DNA from: Megalonaias nervosa | Taxonomy: Eukaryota; Mollusca; Bivalvia; Unionida; Unionidae | Direction: 5' to 3' | NCBI GenBank assembly: GCA_016617855.1 | Contig: JAECUM010009825.1 | Coordinates: forward strand, 1-64,000 | Length of the DNA: 64,000 bases | Part shown: piece by piece, positions 9,393 to 21,504 of the stretch | Layout of the letters: each line of letters begins with the position of its first letter | Numbering within the stretch: position 1 is the stretch's first letter | Notes under the pieces: generated by a model | What the model saw: the letters and a program-made list of their open reading frames with translations, nothing else | The model's database searches: none | Told to the model about the DNA's origin: nothing | Position numbers and translations under genes: made by a program

Positions 9393-9983
9393 TTAGACGT
9401 GGGGATGAGCATGAATGACCTTGCCAAGGCAGTCTTTGACGATATTCAGATCGCCAACACATAAATATGTCTTATACGTATAGGTGGTTGTGTTCTGCGG
9501 TTTTTTCTTCCGGAAAACGACATTCCATTTGGACGTTTTACTCGGGAAATCCTGGATTTCTGAAAAGACATGCGATCCATAGTACTGAAACGTGTCCGTA
9601 TCTTGACCAGAAGGAGCATATACACCCATCGCATATTTGTCGTCCCCAGTGGCCATAATGATTGGAACTTGATCTGAGTGTTTTCCCTCAACCAGATGTG
9701 AATTGGCATTATAGTTGTACACTTTTGTAAAGTCTCCACTTAAATATCCAGTCGGTGATTCCAACTGTATGTATGTGAACCCATTCGGCCAATTTCCGCC
9801 AATGGTGAACTTAGATACAAACTCTATGCAGTTAGGATGAGCAGTACAACCAATCGTAACAACCTTCTGGAAAGGAAAATCGTACGTTTCTTTCGTGTTT
9901 AATGCCGGTGATCCCGCATGGCAGCCACCATTATTTCCCTGAGTTTCGTGAGTACCAGGGCGCAACCAAAATGCAGGATGAAC
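9393..9983 (-). CDS. exon 5: C-terminal beta-rich region
   Basis: Acceptor TATTCTACAG|GTTCATCC, 196 codons and TAA. It contains several Cys (GGCHAG, IGCTAHPNC, LCVGD, KDCLG) that could form disulphides, plus an NTTT glycosylation sequon. Confidence 0.88.
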   Translation of the reverse strand, partial: VHPAFWLRPGTHETQGNNGGCHAGSPALNTKETYDFPFQKVVTIGCTAHPNCIEFVSKFTIGGNWPNGFTYIQLESPTGYLSGDFTKVYNYNANSHLVEGKHSDQVPIIMATGDDKYAMGVYAPSGQDTDTFQYYGSHVFSEIQDFPSKTSKWNVVFRKKKPQNTTTYTYKTYLCVGDLNIVKDCLGKVIHAHPHV

Positions 9984-12900
9984 CTGTAGAATATACGACG
10001 GAATAAAGTTCAAATTTCAATTTATCTTTGGAATGATCATGCAAATAGAAGAAATTCTGCTACACTAACATATTACTGTATTGCACGGAGTCAGTTGAAA
10101 GAATCTTCATTTCATCTTCAAGGGAAACAACGTAGAATATAAAGATAATATTTTTTCCACACTGTATCCGTATCCAAATAAGTGAACATCAACAGTCTAC
10201 CAAAGGAGACAACCACATATCGACCCTAAATGAACTAATTTATCGCATACTGCATTTTCGAATGTGTTTTTATTTTGGGGAGGGGACAGTGGTATTTTGT
10301 TGTCCTAAATGTGTTACTAATTTCCAATCTTCCGAAATTCAAAATTTCATTAACTTTGCTTGAAAGTGTCTATTATTGGAATGGGTTTACCGTATCAGTC
10401 ACATAAAAGGACAAAAGTCGAATGAGACTGGGGGAAAATGCTTTGCAGACGATTCAGATTATGACTGGAAGTGTCATAAGTCTTATATTAAATGGAGAAA
10501 TTTATGACATAGTGATGCACACCTGTGATTGAAGAGTATGTCCCTTTGCGTTCACATTCTGAATCACTGTTTTTGTGGTAACCTCCATCCCGTCATCCCT
10601 TCCACCTGCCTCAGTGGGGTTGTAACACTCCGTGAAATGATCCGTGTTGCAGGCCATTTGAAGTTCTCGTCCATGGTCGGCAGCATTGATGAACTCCTTG
10701 TTGTTCCAAACGAGACTATCTATGGCGGCTCCCATCCTCGCCGAAGCGCTTATAAAGATGTCTTTCCCATTAGAGATTGTCCATCGTTTCCCAAACCGTG
10801 TATTAAAGCCCCCATCCACGTAACCCAGTCTTTTCTCTGCATGGCCATGTTCCAGGTAATGCTGAACCGCCGCAACGTAGTTAGTGTGGTATGCATTCTT
10901 TAATTCTGGGTACCTGTAAATTTGTAATTTAGAAAAGCTTACCACATTTACTGTTGTATTTGATGAGTTTTCGTGATAATTGCGGAGACGATGAAGGTTA
11001 ATTGCTTCTCCATGATGTAAGACATTGGCATCTTCCTCAAAGTCTTGATTCTAATCTTGAAATTTCACATGATATTTAAGTAAAACTTGATCGAAAGTTA
11101 TTGACTTGCCAAATATTCCTACATATCTTCTCCTCTGCCCATATAGATAAATGTTGTTTTGCATTCACAGCTGTGTACCAATAAGAAGATTTTTTAAACT
11201 TGGATAATTTTACCAGCAGTAATTCAGGTAATGAATGAATAATGAAAAAAGAAATAAAATAACGGAACGAATCCAAAGAAAAACATCGACGGTGAATTTT
11301 GGCTCATTGATTAATTATTTGCTGATAGTGTTATCGAAATAGAAGTAAGCATAAACTTTTTGTGTGATATATTTCATGATGAATTATTGAAATATGTCAA
11401 TGGGACTAAATGTGTATCACCACAGTGGTAATACCATTCTTTATCGGCACAAGTGTGATATCACGTCTGAAGCTTTTTTCTTTTGTTAACAAGGAAATAC
11501 ATCTGGTCTTATGTATGCTGTTTAAACTTGTATTTCCATCTTTATGCCTATTTAATTTTTGTCTGCCTTTTCTCCTTCTTTCCGTCTGTTTTCATCTGCG
11601 TGTGTTATATTATCATATGCTTACTTGATAAATATATTATATAAAGCTTTCTTTATTTTTATGATGGTAGACGTCCACAATTATACATCGTACTTAAGTG
11701 TTCATTAACTTTGGATGAACACGTTAGTTTATAATTGTTGAGAACTCATTCAAAGACGTTATCGATTGCATCGTTGTGGTTCATCAGGATTTTCAAGACT
11801 GTGGAATTCATTTGGAACATTCCATGCTCCTGGGATTGGGCATGCAATATTTTGTTTTATTTTTTTTATTTATTCACAATACTGTAAATGTTTCTTAAAT
11901 CTCCACTTTGTAACTTAAATAAATAAATTGTTTGTTTATTTTACTAAATATATTGGTTTCACATCTTTCTATTAGATGGTTTAAGACAAAACCGTAGCAT
12001 ATTTGTATTGGTTCGACATCTATATTGTACACGGCAGAAATGACTTTCGATATAAGGTCGCTCTAAACAAAGAGGGCCAAATATGATCTGGTGAACAAGT
12101 GGCATGGGACTGATTGTAAGCAAACTAGGGTCGTTACATCTTGTATGGAGCAAGATCATGGTATATTTTAAACAACAGAATTAGTTAATGCTTGCAAAGT
12201 GAAGAATCAAGGTATTGCCATCCAGTATCCTTATGTATTAGTGTTTGAGGCACAATTTTGGTGACAACGATTAATATTTTAATAGCTTCAAACTTAATTT
12301 ATTTTCCAATGATTCGTTTTGTTTTATATTATTCGAAATACTATCAGCATAGAAGGAAAGAATGTAATACTGAATTAAACAGATTTTATTTGCAGAAGTC
12401 ACCTTGGAAATTACACGAGATATCGAGGATTGAGTAAGAAACTTAAGTTTTTTCCGATCTCTTTCTAGGTTAACAGTATTGTTACTTTGATAATGTGCCT
12501 TACGTGAGTAATCAAGGCATACATGGAAAAATGCTAATGAGATATTAAAAGAAAATTAGTTGTACAATAGTGTAATGATATAAACAGTAAATATTATCTG
12601 CAGTTACAGCAGAAGTATGTTGCTGTATATTTGAAAAACAAACAATGTGTTAAAAATATGAAAATATTCGACGAATGTGAAAATCTTGAAATTTTAAGAA
12701 AAATATTAAATATTCGATGAAACGGGCAATTAATGGAATTTGCAATTCTTTTAAGTGGCTTGGGATGCAGAAGCTCTGTACCATGTGTTTTCGAAGCCAT
12801 TTGAGATGTCTCTTTCAATATTAATGGAGAAAAGAATGGGGTACGTCAATTGTGGCAGGTACGTACATTTTTACGCTATATATTACCAATTTTTATGCTA

Positions 12901-15900
12901 GACTTTTCACGAAATAAATCATTAAATATTTTAGCTATCTCTACTTGATCCGTTACTGTAGGTCTATTTATAATGAGTGATTCCCAAGATTTCTTTTCAT
13001 ACTTTCCTTGGATGTCTTTAAGTTTCCTTGAGAATTATTAATATTGTCTGTCAGTTCTTGTTTATGGTAGTATTATCATTTCCGTATAGCACACATAATC
13101 CTAGTTCATTTTTGACTATATAATTACCAGTGCTGATGATTCTCTATGCATGTCGCTCGATTGTAAAGCTGCTTTCTTTGATAAGTTTTCTAATTCTCAT
13201 GGCTCAAACGTTTCAAGCAACGGTATGCCTCAGTTGCAAAACCATTACGTGAGGACGTACACTAATGCATATCCGATACACGTAACATGTACAATTAACA
13301 AAGGTATGTGTGAACAGTGACTTTAGGCACACAACTTAAAGAGTGTGAAAATTCTTTGAAAGTAAAGCACCTTTTAGTCACAGTATTGACACGGTCTATA
13401 TTTGCTCGAGACCTGTTAATTCAGAAGAAGCCGCTACATCTGCAATACAAAAGCGCTACAGGAGCTACCGGATTCCTACCATATATTTAAACACAACCAT
13501 CCAACATTAAACGTTAAAAGTCAGACTCTTGTATTGTTAATTCAAGGTTAATTGAATTCCCTAAAATATTTTAAATTAATTTTTTCTGACCAAAAATTAG
13601 ATGTAGGCAGGCCGCCCGAACCCATTGACGAACAAGGCGGTCACCTAAGGCGCCAGGTTTTAAGGGGCGCCAAAATTTTTAGTCGAAAGTGATTTTTATC
13701 TCTATAACTGGGGCAACAATGCTATAGTTCGCCTAGGGAAAAAAAAAAAAAAAAAAAAAAAAACCTGGGACGGCCCTGGATGTAGGTATGTTTGTCTACT
13801 AATCATTGTCTAATTTTAAATGCTGTCGACTAAAGGAATAAAGCGATTATTTCTTAGAATGATTTTAATTTAATTTAATTATAATTAAGCATCGTCAGCT
13901 TTTCTCCTTATAAATCTACTTTATACGATCCAGTTCGAAAACCAAAATTGTAAATTATATTGTGAAATCAGAAATAACATCGTGATCTCGTGAGAGTGGA
14001 CTATTTTCTCAGTAAAGTGCTCTTATTATCACGTGCCTAACACACTGACTCAGGTGAGTTTGACACGAATTTCATCTTCCTGCTTAAATGAGACATATAA
14101 TACTTTCATTGGCTGATGGTGTGATTTTTAGATGCTGTTGTTCACATAATATTATGATCAAATATAGAATATAAACTTTATTACTAAGATGTGAGAATAG
14201 TCTGATTATGAACGACCAATTGTTGTATATTTTTTTGCGTGAGATTAGTGAGCCAAATCAGGCCTTCCTACAATACAATAACCTGTTATCGGTGAAAATG
14301 GCCTCTTATCAGGCCGTCACATAATATTTCAGTCAGCGATAATACGAGTCTTATTATGCGATGGAACAGAAATGAAGTTCTAGTTTTCTGACAGCAGTAT
14401 TGTCTGAATACGGATCTAAAATGCAAGACATGATTTATTGCCTGAACACAAAGAAAATTAAATATGTTTGTGTGACACAATTGGAAACTTAATGTGTTTT
14501 TGCGTGTAGGGTAAGTATGATTGTAATCTAGTTTGAAAGCAGATGAATCGTTGAACCGATTGAGTATTGCTTTCTCCCTATGTGTTGTTATCTACCAATT
14601 TCATTATCTGTCCCTTTTCAATTTTACCTTCTACACTATATAGATCCATGTTCCTTGTCTCTCTTTTTTTTTTCTCGATAGTTTTTTGTCAAAAATTGCC
14701 TAATATAATGTTATATATCTAAAAAACGTAATGTATCAATAAATAACTTCTATAACAGTGATTAACAATACTTATCATAAGGATGTTATTTGCGCTATTA
14801 AACAAGAATGGAACGTTTGGAAGGAATTTTGACTCACCGTTCTAAATACTGCTTTGAATGGAAGCTTCCGCAACCCTGTCGACCTTCATGTATACCAGTG
14901 TTTTGCCAATGAGCGCGTGCGGCATCAGCAGTGTGAATTCCAGCTTTACGCAGATCAGGGTTAGTATTCAGATAGAAAACTGGGTCGAACACGAGATGTG
15001 ATGCAGCATCCTGGCCAGCTGAACAGGAAGAGTCCATAATTAGTGAGCCTATAGTATACTCCAGATTAAGAAAATAATGCAAATCGTAATCAGTTGGAAA
15101 ATGCGAAACAAGCGTATTCGAATTATGATGCACTAGCAATTTTGAATCCTTCCGGTACGTCACACTGACACATAAGACATGCATTCCTTTTAAAAGTTTA
15201 TACATATGTATGGTGTCATACCTATGATTGTTATTACCTTGACGACGCATGCTATATGGTAATATGGCTTTGACTAGATATAGAATATTCTTTATTTACA
15301 TCCTATCCTATGAATTATCCTTTAAAAACATTCAATACCTCAACACTAATAACTGAAAACAGTAATATGATATAATGCTGATGTTATTCTGGTATATCAG
15401 ATATTGGGTTAATTCTATTGGTCTCGGATTTTACAAAAAAAATTCAGATTTATTCCTCTAATTGAGACTTGACATTCTCTTACTCATGAAAACAACCTTT
15501 TGACATTATTGTCATTTTTATGAGGTTGTTCTAGAATAATAAAAAACTCCTCAGTCTAAAATTGGTACACCAAACATTCATATCATTCTTGAACAAGCTG
15601 AGCTGAGAAGGCCCATAATGGTCATCTGAGATGAAGCAAGGACACATGAATAACAAGGTATTATGGCTATTTCCATCCTCGTTGCCTGCTGAAAATATTC
15701 AATTTGAGAAGGAACAGTTTAGATGTTTAGTGGCTTTTCAATAACAAAACAAATGATTAATCTCTAGGTAAGCGTCAACCAATTCCTATAATGAAATGCA
15801 GTAGGCCTTGGGCTGAACAAATTATTATTTTAACCTCTGTTTCAGGCTCTCTGAGCAAATGTACTTGTTGTTTCTAATGACATAAAGAGGAATAACAAAA

Positions 15901-18006
15901 ATTATTCTCCTAAGATGAAATAGAATGAAAGGTTAGTTTTTAAGTTATATACGTTTGTAATTCTAGCACATACAACGCATGTGCTGTGTTCCTTCTAAAC
16001 CATACAAGAATTAGAAACATCTTCCTTCCCAACTTCAACGGAGTAAAACTTCATATCAGTTTCTTTATTTTGTTTGTATAAGAATGGCTAACAAAATTAA
16101 CCAGCGGTTGGCAGACAAAAATGTTCTTACAAAATAAAAACATTTATTGTTAGAATATAATGGATTTTGAGAAAGTTAATTGATCTCTCGTATGATTCAA
16201 ATTGACAATGGAAGATTTTAGTACTAAACTTGGTCACGTCTTAGAAACTAATGATAGGTCATGTATTAATATAACAAAAATGTCAGAATCCTTCGAAATA
16301 CACATTGGTGTCACACGAAGATATGCCTTTAACTCCATGGTTACTATATGTTTTATTAATGACAGTGCTCAAAATCTAAATGACTACCTGGATGGTGTGT
16401 ATACTATCGCTGAAATGAAACTAATTTTTGTATGCAAATAATACTGCAGTATTTTAAAAATCAAAAGATGCTAGACATTCAATGTTAATTGATTTCATAT
16501 ATCATTTTGATACAATCTCTTAACAAGTGAATAATATAACTAAAATAAAGATTTTTGAAAAACAATGCCACAACAGCTTTTGCCATTATGGGAACACACT
16601 AAGGGATGTCATCAATTCCCTTAATATATTGAAAACATCATTTTCTTTTCTGGTCTGTTTTTACCTCAGTTGTTGAGTCTAAGTTTGCCAGGAGCGCACA
16701 TTTCTGAATGAATTTTGCATATCAATTTTATATTCGCGTCTTTCATATAAGTGTTCAATATTTACATGTAGGTTTTTTCATAGACGTCCGTACGTGGATA
16801 TTTTTGGATGTACCAAATCGAAGTTGAATAGCACCTAGTGCGTTTTGAGTTCGATCCAAATTGTATAACTGACAGTACATGGACATTATAAATAGGGCTG
16901 GAGGTTGGAATGGATGTATAATAAACACAAAATATCTGTACTTCGTTCCATTATGAATGAAGTTTTTAGTCTGCATAAAATGTGTCTTAAAGGTTGCAAA
17001 GATCAAAGTACATATTTCATTACGTGTTTTTAGTGGGTCGTATCAGCCGTATGTGTTATGTACATTGTGAAACGAGTTTATTACTGTAAAAGTCTTCACA
17101 ACTTCGATAGGTCTTAAGAATGTCTATGCTGTCCACAATGCTTCTTTTGAAATATAATTATTGCCAATAGATCTGCAGACATACTTCAACCTTCAATATC
17201 AATAATTTCAAAACCTTTGAATTGAAAAGAAAATATGTTTTCTTATAAATGCAATGCAAAAGAAAATAAACTTAATACCAATGCAAAGTTAAGGTTCTTA
17301 AATTTACCAATGATAAATCTCTCTGTGCGATTGTTCTCGGCTGCACCTGGAAAAAAATATGAACGCTGTATCAAAAAACATTGAGTTATTACAATATATA
17401 CACAAAGATTTTTATATTTCATTTCAAGCTCTAAAATTACGACAAAATAGTAGTCGTATTAATTTATGAATCGAATATTGCCACTCTTTCATATTTATCT
17501 TTAAAATACAATAGTTTAGGAAATTATGTAAGATATTTTGTCAAACGATTTGGCAAAACTCTAATGAATATTTCGAAGGCTACACGTCAATGAGGAAACA
17601 AATTTAAATATCTTCGACATTAGTCATGGCTGACACTCAAGTAATTTCAACGAAACGTTTTTAATGTCTTTTTGCGTCCTTACATACAGCGAGATTTCAG
17701 TTAATATAATGTCTCCAATTTCTAAATTTTTAAGGGACATATATTTAGAAAATAAATCAGCTGTGATTGAATAATGACAAAAATCATATAGTTGATGTTT
17801 GCCATTAACGGGATAACCAGAGCTGGATTGTTGTAAATGGATGCAATTTACAGAGTATGTTATTTTGATACTGATGTCGAGATTATATTGTTAATACAAA
17901 CATATACGAAAATCTAGATCATATTCCCAAAGAAATAATTTACATAAAAGATATTACCCAAGAGCACGAAACTTAGCAATGTTAGGCAGGATACTACAGC
18001 AGTCAT
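9393..18006 (-). CDS. five-exon gene for secreted 416-residue protein (helical repeats + DHGRELQ/NPTEAG domain)
   Basis: Spliced from 17,958-18,006, 17,308-17,346, 14,838-15,018, 10,523-10,913 and 9,393-9,983; 1,251 nt in total. Every intron is GT-AG, with phases 1, 1, 2 and 0, and the frame stays open throughout. Residues 1-17 (MTAVVSCLTLLSFVLLG) are a signal peptide, and NRT at 22-24 is a possible N-glycosylation site. Two ~40-residue repeats follow: FDPVFYLNTNPDL..HWQNTGIHEGR (40-78) and FHSKQYLERYPEL..HYLEHGHAEKR (82-120). They resemble helical repeats of bacterial surface or glycosyltransferase-linked proteins. Residues 121-416 are beta-rich and Cys-containing, with DHGRELQ (169-175) and YNPTEAGGRDD (187-197). 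That pattern recalls uncharacterised bacterial and animal proteins that may have a mutarotase-like fold. Catalysis is not shown. The product is probably extracellular. I cannot assign a symbol. Confidence 0.85.
10523..10913 (-). CDS. exon 4: second repeat and DHGRELQ / NPTEAG motifs
   Basis: Acceptor AAATTTACAG|GTACCC, donor CAG|GTGTGC, 391 nt. The exon completes the split Arg codon from exon 3 and carries both signature motifs. No counterpart exists in copy B. Confidence 0.87.
10914..14837 (-). other. intron 3 of the secreted-protein gene
   Basis: The largest intron, about 3.9 kb. It holds the hAT MITE at 13,608-13,778. No other ORF or RNA gene is supported. Its 3' portion near 14,340-14,480 aligns with 37,870-38,000 in copy B. 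Confidence 0.7.
13608..13778. mobile_element. 171-bp hAT-type MITE
   Basis: A perfect 8-bp direct repeat GATGTAGG (13,600-13,607 and 13,779-13,786) flanks imperfect terminal inverted repeats, CAGGCCGCCCGAACCC on the left and, read inward, CAGGGCCGTCCCAGG on the right. An 8-bp target duplication and CAGGG-type ends are hAT hallmarks. It contains a poly-A run of about 25 and no ORF. It inserted inside an intron. Confidence 0.85.
14838..15018 (-). CDS. exon 3: first helical repeat
   Basis: Acceptor CTTCCTGTTCAG, donor CG|GTGAGTC, 181 nt. It carries repeat 1 and the start of repeat 2 (FHSKQYLER). The open frame extends upstream into the intron but is not needed for the spliced product. Confidence 0.85.
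15019..17307 (-). other. intron 2 of the secreted-protein gene
   Basis: Non-coding. A 79-codon plus-strand frame at 16,202-16,441 is not preserved in the aligned region of copy B (about 42,800-43,030), so I treat it as chance. Confidence 0.7.
17308..17346 (-). CDS. exon 2 (39 nt)
   Basis: A tiny exon bounded by a pyrimidine-rich acceptor (TTTTTTTCCAG) and donor G|GTAAATT. It encodes AAENNRTERFII and links the signal peptide to the repeats. It is too short for simple ORF scans. Support comes from matching phases and from conservation at 43,437-43,475. Confidence 0.8.
17958..18006 (-). CDS. exon 1: signal peptide
   Basis: ATG at 18,006-18,004, 16 codons plus one base, donor G|GTAATAT. Its hydrophobic core (LTLLSFVLL) marks a secretory signal. 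Copy B keeps an ATG and a similar peptide (MAAVAFWLTLQSFVLL) but its donor GT has become AC. Confidence 0.85.
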
Positions 18007-18700
18007 GTTTGAACTCCTGTCTTGAGAGCTGTCAGGGAAATCCGCTATTTGTAGCACCATGTAAAACGTGCAGATGTGTTATCTCTCAACCGTTTATTGT
18101 GACTATAATGTCCTTAAATTGAGCTGTATGAAAGACTTCTTCACTGTATATTAGATTCTTGAATGCATCGAAAATGGAACTGAACACTGGTTAACAGGTA
18201 TTTGATATGGATCAATACAGTGAAGGTATTATTGCAACTAATTAGTATTGATAGTATCAACTTAAAAAAACATCAGACAAAGACCACTTTGGCACCAAAT
18301 GGATTCAGTTCTTGTCTTCATATCAGTAAAGTTGGACTTGCATAACCTCTAACCTAATTCGATGTTACTGATAATTCATGATATGAGCTGAACGTCCCAA
18401 AGCCCTGTAGGTGAAGTTAAAGATAAACATCATTCGTCTCTCATGAAAATATCCGGTCATTTGTGTGCAAGAAATTGCGGGTTAATGCAGTTGAATTTCT
18501 TTTTCGGGGGGGGGTGGTACACTAGGTTATCCTAAGAATATATATATGAGAGAGTTTCGCGATGTGTACGCAATTTAAAGAGATATTACTCTAATATAAT
18601 TTTCCACAAAAGGTAAAGTTACAATTATATAATTCATTACTTATATATAGATTATAATTAGATCGTTCATTAGTAATAGAGAGCAAGTAGTTATATGTGG
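18007..18700. other. upstream region of the secreted-protein gene
   Basis: Contains the 5' UTR and promoter by position. The alignment to copy B continues to about 44,680, covering the GAACACTGGTT and AGACAAAGACCACTTTGGCACCAAAT blocks. No TATA box can be chosen with confidence. Confidence 0.45.
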
Positions 18701-20600
18701 CAATTGGGCTTAGCTTTATGTGCTTGTGCGATATGGCCTGAAATGGGACTGGTGATGTTAAAAGTGACCATCTGTTTAATATGCGTGAGTCACTTGGCTC
18801 TCGAAAGGAAATTTAACATTTAAACTAGCGGCAATCTGATTCATATAAAAATGTAATGTTAAAATTATTTGATACATAATCCGACACAGTAAATACATAC
18901 AGACATATAATTACATAAAAACAAGGGCGTGATGTATTTTATGTTTAAGTTGTAAACATACTATGGACATACTCAAACATGAAACACATATGGGTAATAA
19001 TTTTGAGTAGTATCCCTCTTTGATAGAGATTTAGGTGGCCCTGAAAAGGGCCCTTCGTTTTCTGTCACCGTCCTTTTCCTTTGTGGTTGCACCTTCCGGA
19101 TTGGGCACCTCAGGCTACACATTTTTGTCCCTCGTCCGTAAAGATGTTTTGGTGGAGATTGTGAGCCTAAAACTAGTATCGTTGGTTTCCGTTTCCCAAT
19201 CATCTGTTTGGAGAATCAAAGGTAGTTCTGCCTGTTGTTGTTTCTGGTGCTGCGGCAGCTCCTCATCAGAAATAAAACTTATATAACCTCTTTTTCACAT
19301 CTTTTTTTCTTTTGATCCTCATCAAATTCTTATTTGCCGTTCTATTATCTCTTACTTCTTTCCCCTGTTTCCTATGCCCACGCCTCCTTTATCTTCGCCA
19401 CTTTCTATTCCATCACCTCTACTACAGACTGATTGGCGATTCTCAATCAGGTGATCTTCCTCTTTATGTGCCTCTTGCGTGGAAAAACTCCATGTCATCC
19501 ACCCGACCCATTAGGTGCTGCACTCTGTCCATCAATGATTTTGCTTCCATAAACGTACCCACCTTGCAATATTATGCCATTCTTCTTTACATGCTCCGTA
19601 ATGACTGACAAAACTGACTGACTGGCTAATGATGAATTATAGTCGTTTATGGCCGTACGACTCGTTTATACCATACACTTCTTAATTGCTGTACGGAACC
19701 TTCGACGTAGAGAAAGTAGGTAGGATAGCCACCTCGATGTCAGCAGAAAGCTCCTCATGATCCTGCTTTTTTATCTCTTGTCGAAATATAATGGTGTCAA
19801 CTTGCCGGAAGTTTTGAATATACGTTTCTCTGTCCAAAGGTTGTTAGTTGAAAGAAAAACTTTTATTTCTTCTTTTTAAAACACGGGTTCTTGCTATACA
19901 TTAATTAAATTTCATGAAACGTCGATCCTGATATTTGTTCGCTTAGTTTTGTTTGGAAACATTTTATGTCATTTAATGTAGCCAGACCTGATGGTTATGA
20001 TTATATGCTCTAGGTTTTATGGATCAGATTTTCATTTATCTAATCAGCGTTTCCCAAGGTACTCAAATTATATTTGTCCCACTTTTTTGCAGAGGGCGCT
20101 GATGTTCTTCGATTTTTGACCACCTTTAATTTTCCAACGATGAGGATGTCAGCAATTGCTACGCCAGTTCCTAGTAAGCTAAACTTCGTTACCCTCCCCG
20201 CGGTGGATTGGCTATTCCTCACCCCGCCTGGACTAGCGGTTATTGTTTCCTACCTTTATTTATGTTTGTGTTGTTATGTAAGTTTTAGAGTTTTTAATAT
20301 ATCGTTAAGTTTTTATATTGAGCTTTTTATCAATTCCAGAAAAGAAACCCATGATATATTTGAATATCGAGTCGATATTTAAGTTTCTGATTGTATGAAT
20401 CATGGGTAGATGGACGGGACATTTAGCTTTTTCTGCGTTTCTCGGAATTTAATTCTCTGTATTGTGTATACAGGGCAAAATATAAGAAGAACGGTTTCTT
20501 TTAGGTTAGCGTAATTTCTCTTGACTTGACGTTCGCATAACGTGAATGAAAACATGAGCGCGAAGTTATGTCCAAAACATCTTGTACACGACGTCTGGAC
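18701..20600. other. copy-A-specific insertion flank, possible element remains
   Basis: Not matched in copy B. Minus-strand frames near 18,973-19,203 and 20,040-20,222 have protein-like stretches but no recognisable motif. They may be decayed parts of the virus-like element immediately to the right. Confidence 0.3.
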
Positions 20601-20619
20601 GTCTCGAGTGACTTCTATC

Positions 20620-20840
20620 ATGGACACGATGAAATCTTAGAGTTAATAAGGATTGTGATCGATGGCTCCGTTAAGGACCTCATTGGTTGCGAATTCAATG
20701 ACCAAACGTTTAAATTTCTGTCTTTGGAAAACATTATCTTCAATCTTCGATCGGTGCCTAGTTGCTGTTATGAACGTTTTCACGTCCACGTGTCTTAGAT
20801 GATATTTGGAACACGGCACTGCTTCGATGTAGTCTCAGGC
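20620..20840 (-). pseudogene. Polinton-type major capsid protein fragment
   Basis: The minus frame reads SKYHLRHVDVKTFITA, then KIEDNVFQRQKFKRLVIEF, then NEVLNGAIDHNPY, followed by two stops. The order TFxI..(D)N(V/L)F..QxP/F-x-R-(L/M)-V-I..N..(F/L)NG...NP(F/Y) matches the start of the second jelly-roll of Polinton/adintovirus major capsid proteins. Only about 60 residues are preserved. It is on the same strand as the polymerase relic 0.7 kb away. Confidence 0.5.
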
Positions 20841-21504
20841 GTACATCTAATCCATACAGCAAATACTTGTCTTTGCAGCTTGGAACATTAGTAAGACTCT
20901 CAGTTTGTAATGAAAAACGTCCATTTCTCTGACAGCTCCTATTCGTATTTTCTTATTCTTTTTCTGAACGTGTTTATAAGATATAAAGTTTTTGGAAGTT
21001 CCTCTCTGCCTCGTCTCTGATGGGACATAGAGAAGGAATTAATGACTTCGCCAGAAACGATAAGCGAATTTATAGGGGTGTCTGGGTTACGCAAAGGGTC
21101 TTTTCCAGTTTGAAGCGCAACATATTTTTCCTGCTTTCATGAAGGCTTCTCTAAGACTTTATTTTTCAATTGTAACATTTTGAATAAATATTTTTTCTTG
21201 CCTTGAAGTTGAATAAATTCACAATAATAACAAAATAGTGTTTTAGTCAAAATGTTAATAAGCACCTAGTAATTCCAGTGAATTATTTAAATAAATAATT
21301 ACTCTCAAATTATGACTCAACACAATTGAAAGTGATTTCACACAGACTGATATTAAGAACCTTATATATAAACTTAAGATAAAATAAGATGACAGAAATG
21401 TTGGTCATACTTTAGCTTTCCAGAACTTTCTAAGGTCAAAAGGTCATGTAAACAAGTTTATAAATATTATCTTAAAGTAAAAATTAGAATTATTGACAAA
21501 CGTT

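Noticed and set aside
16202..16441. 79-codon ORF in intron 2
   Set aside because: The aligned copy-B sequence does not preserve the frame, and there is no motif.
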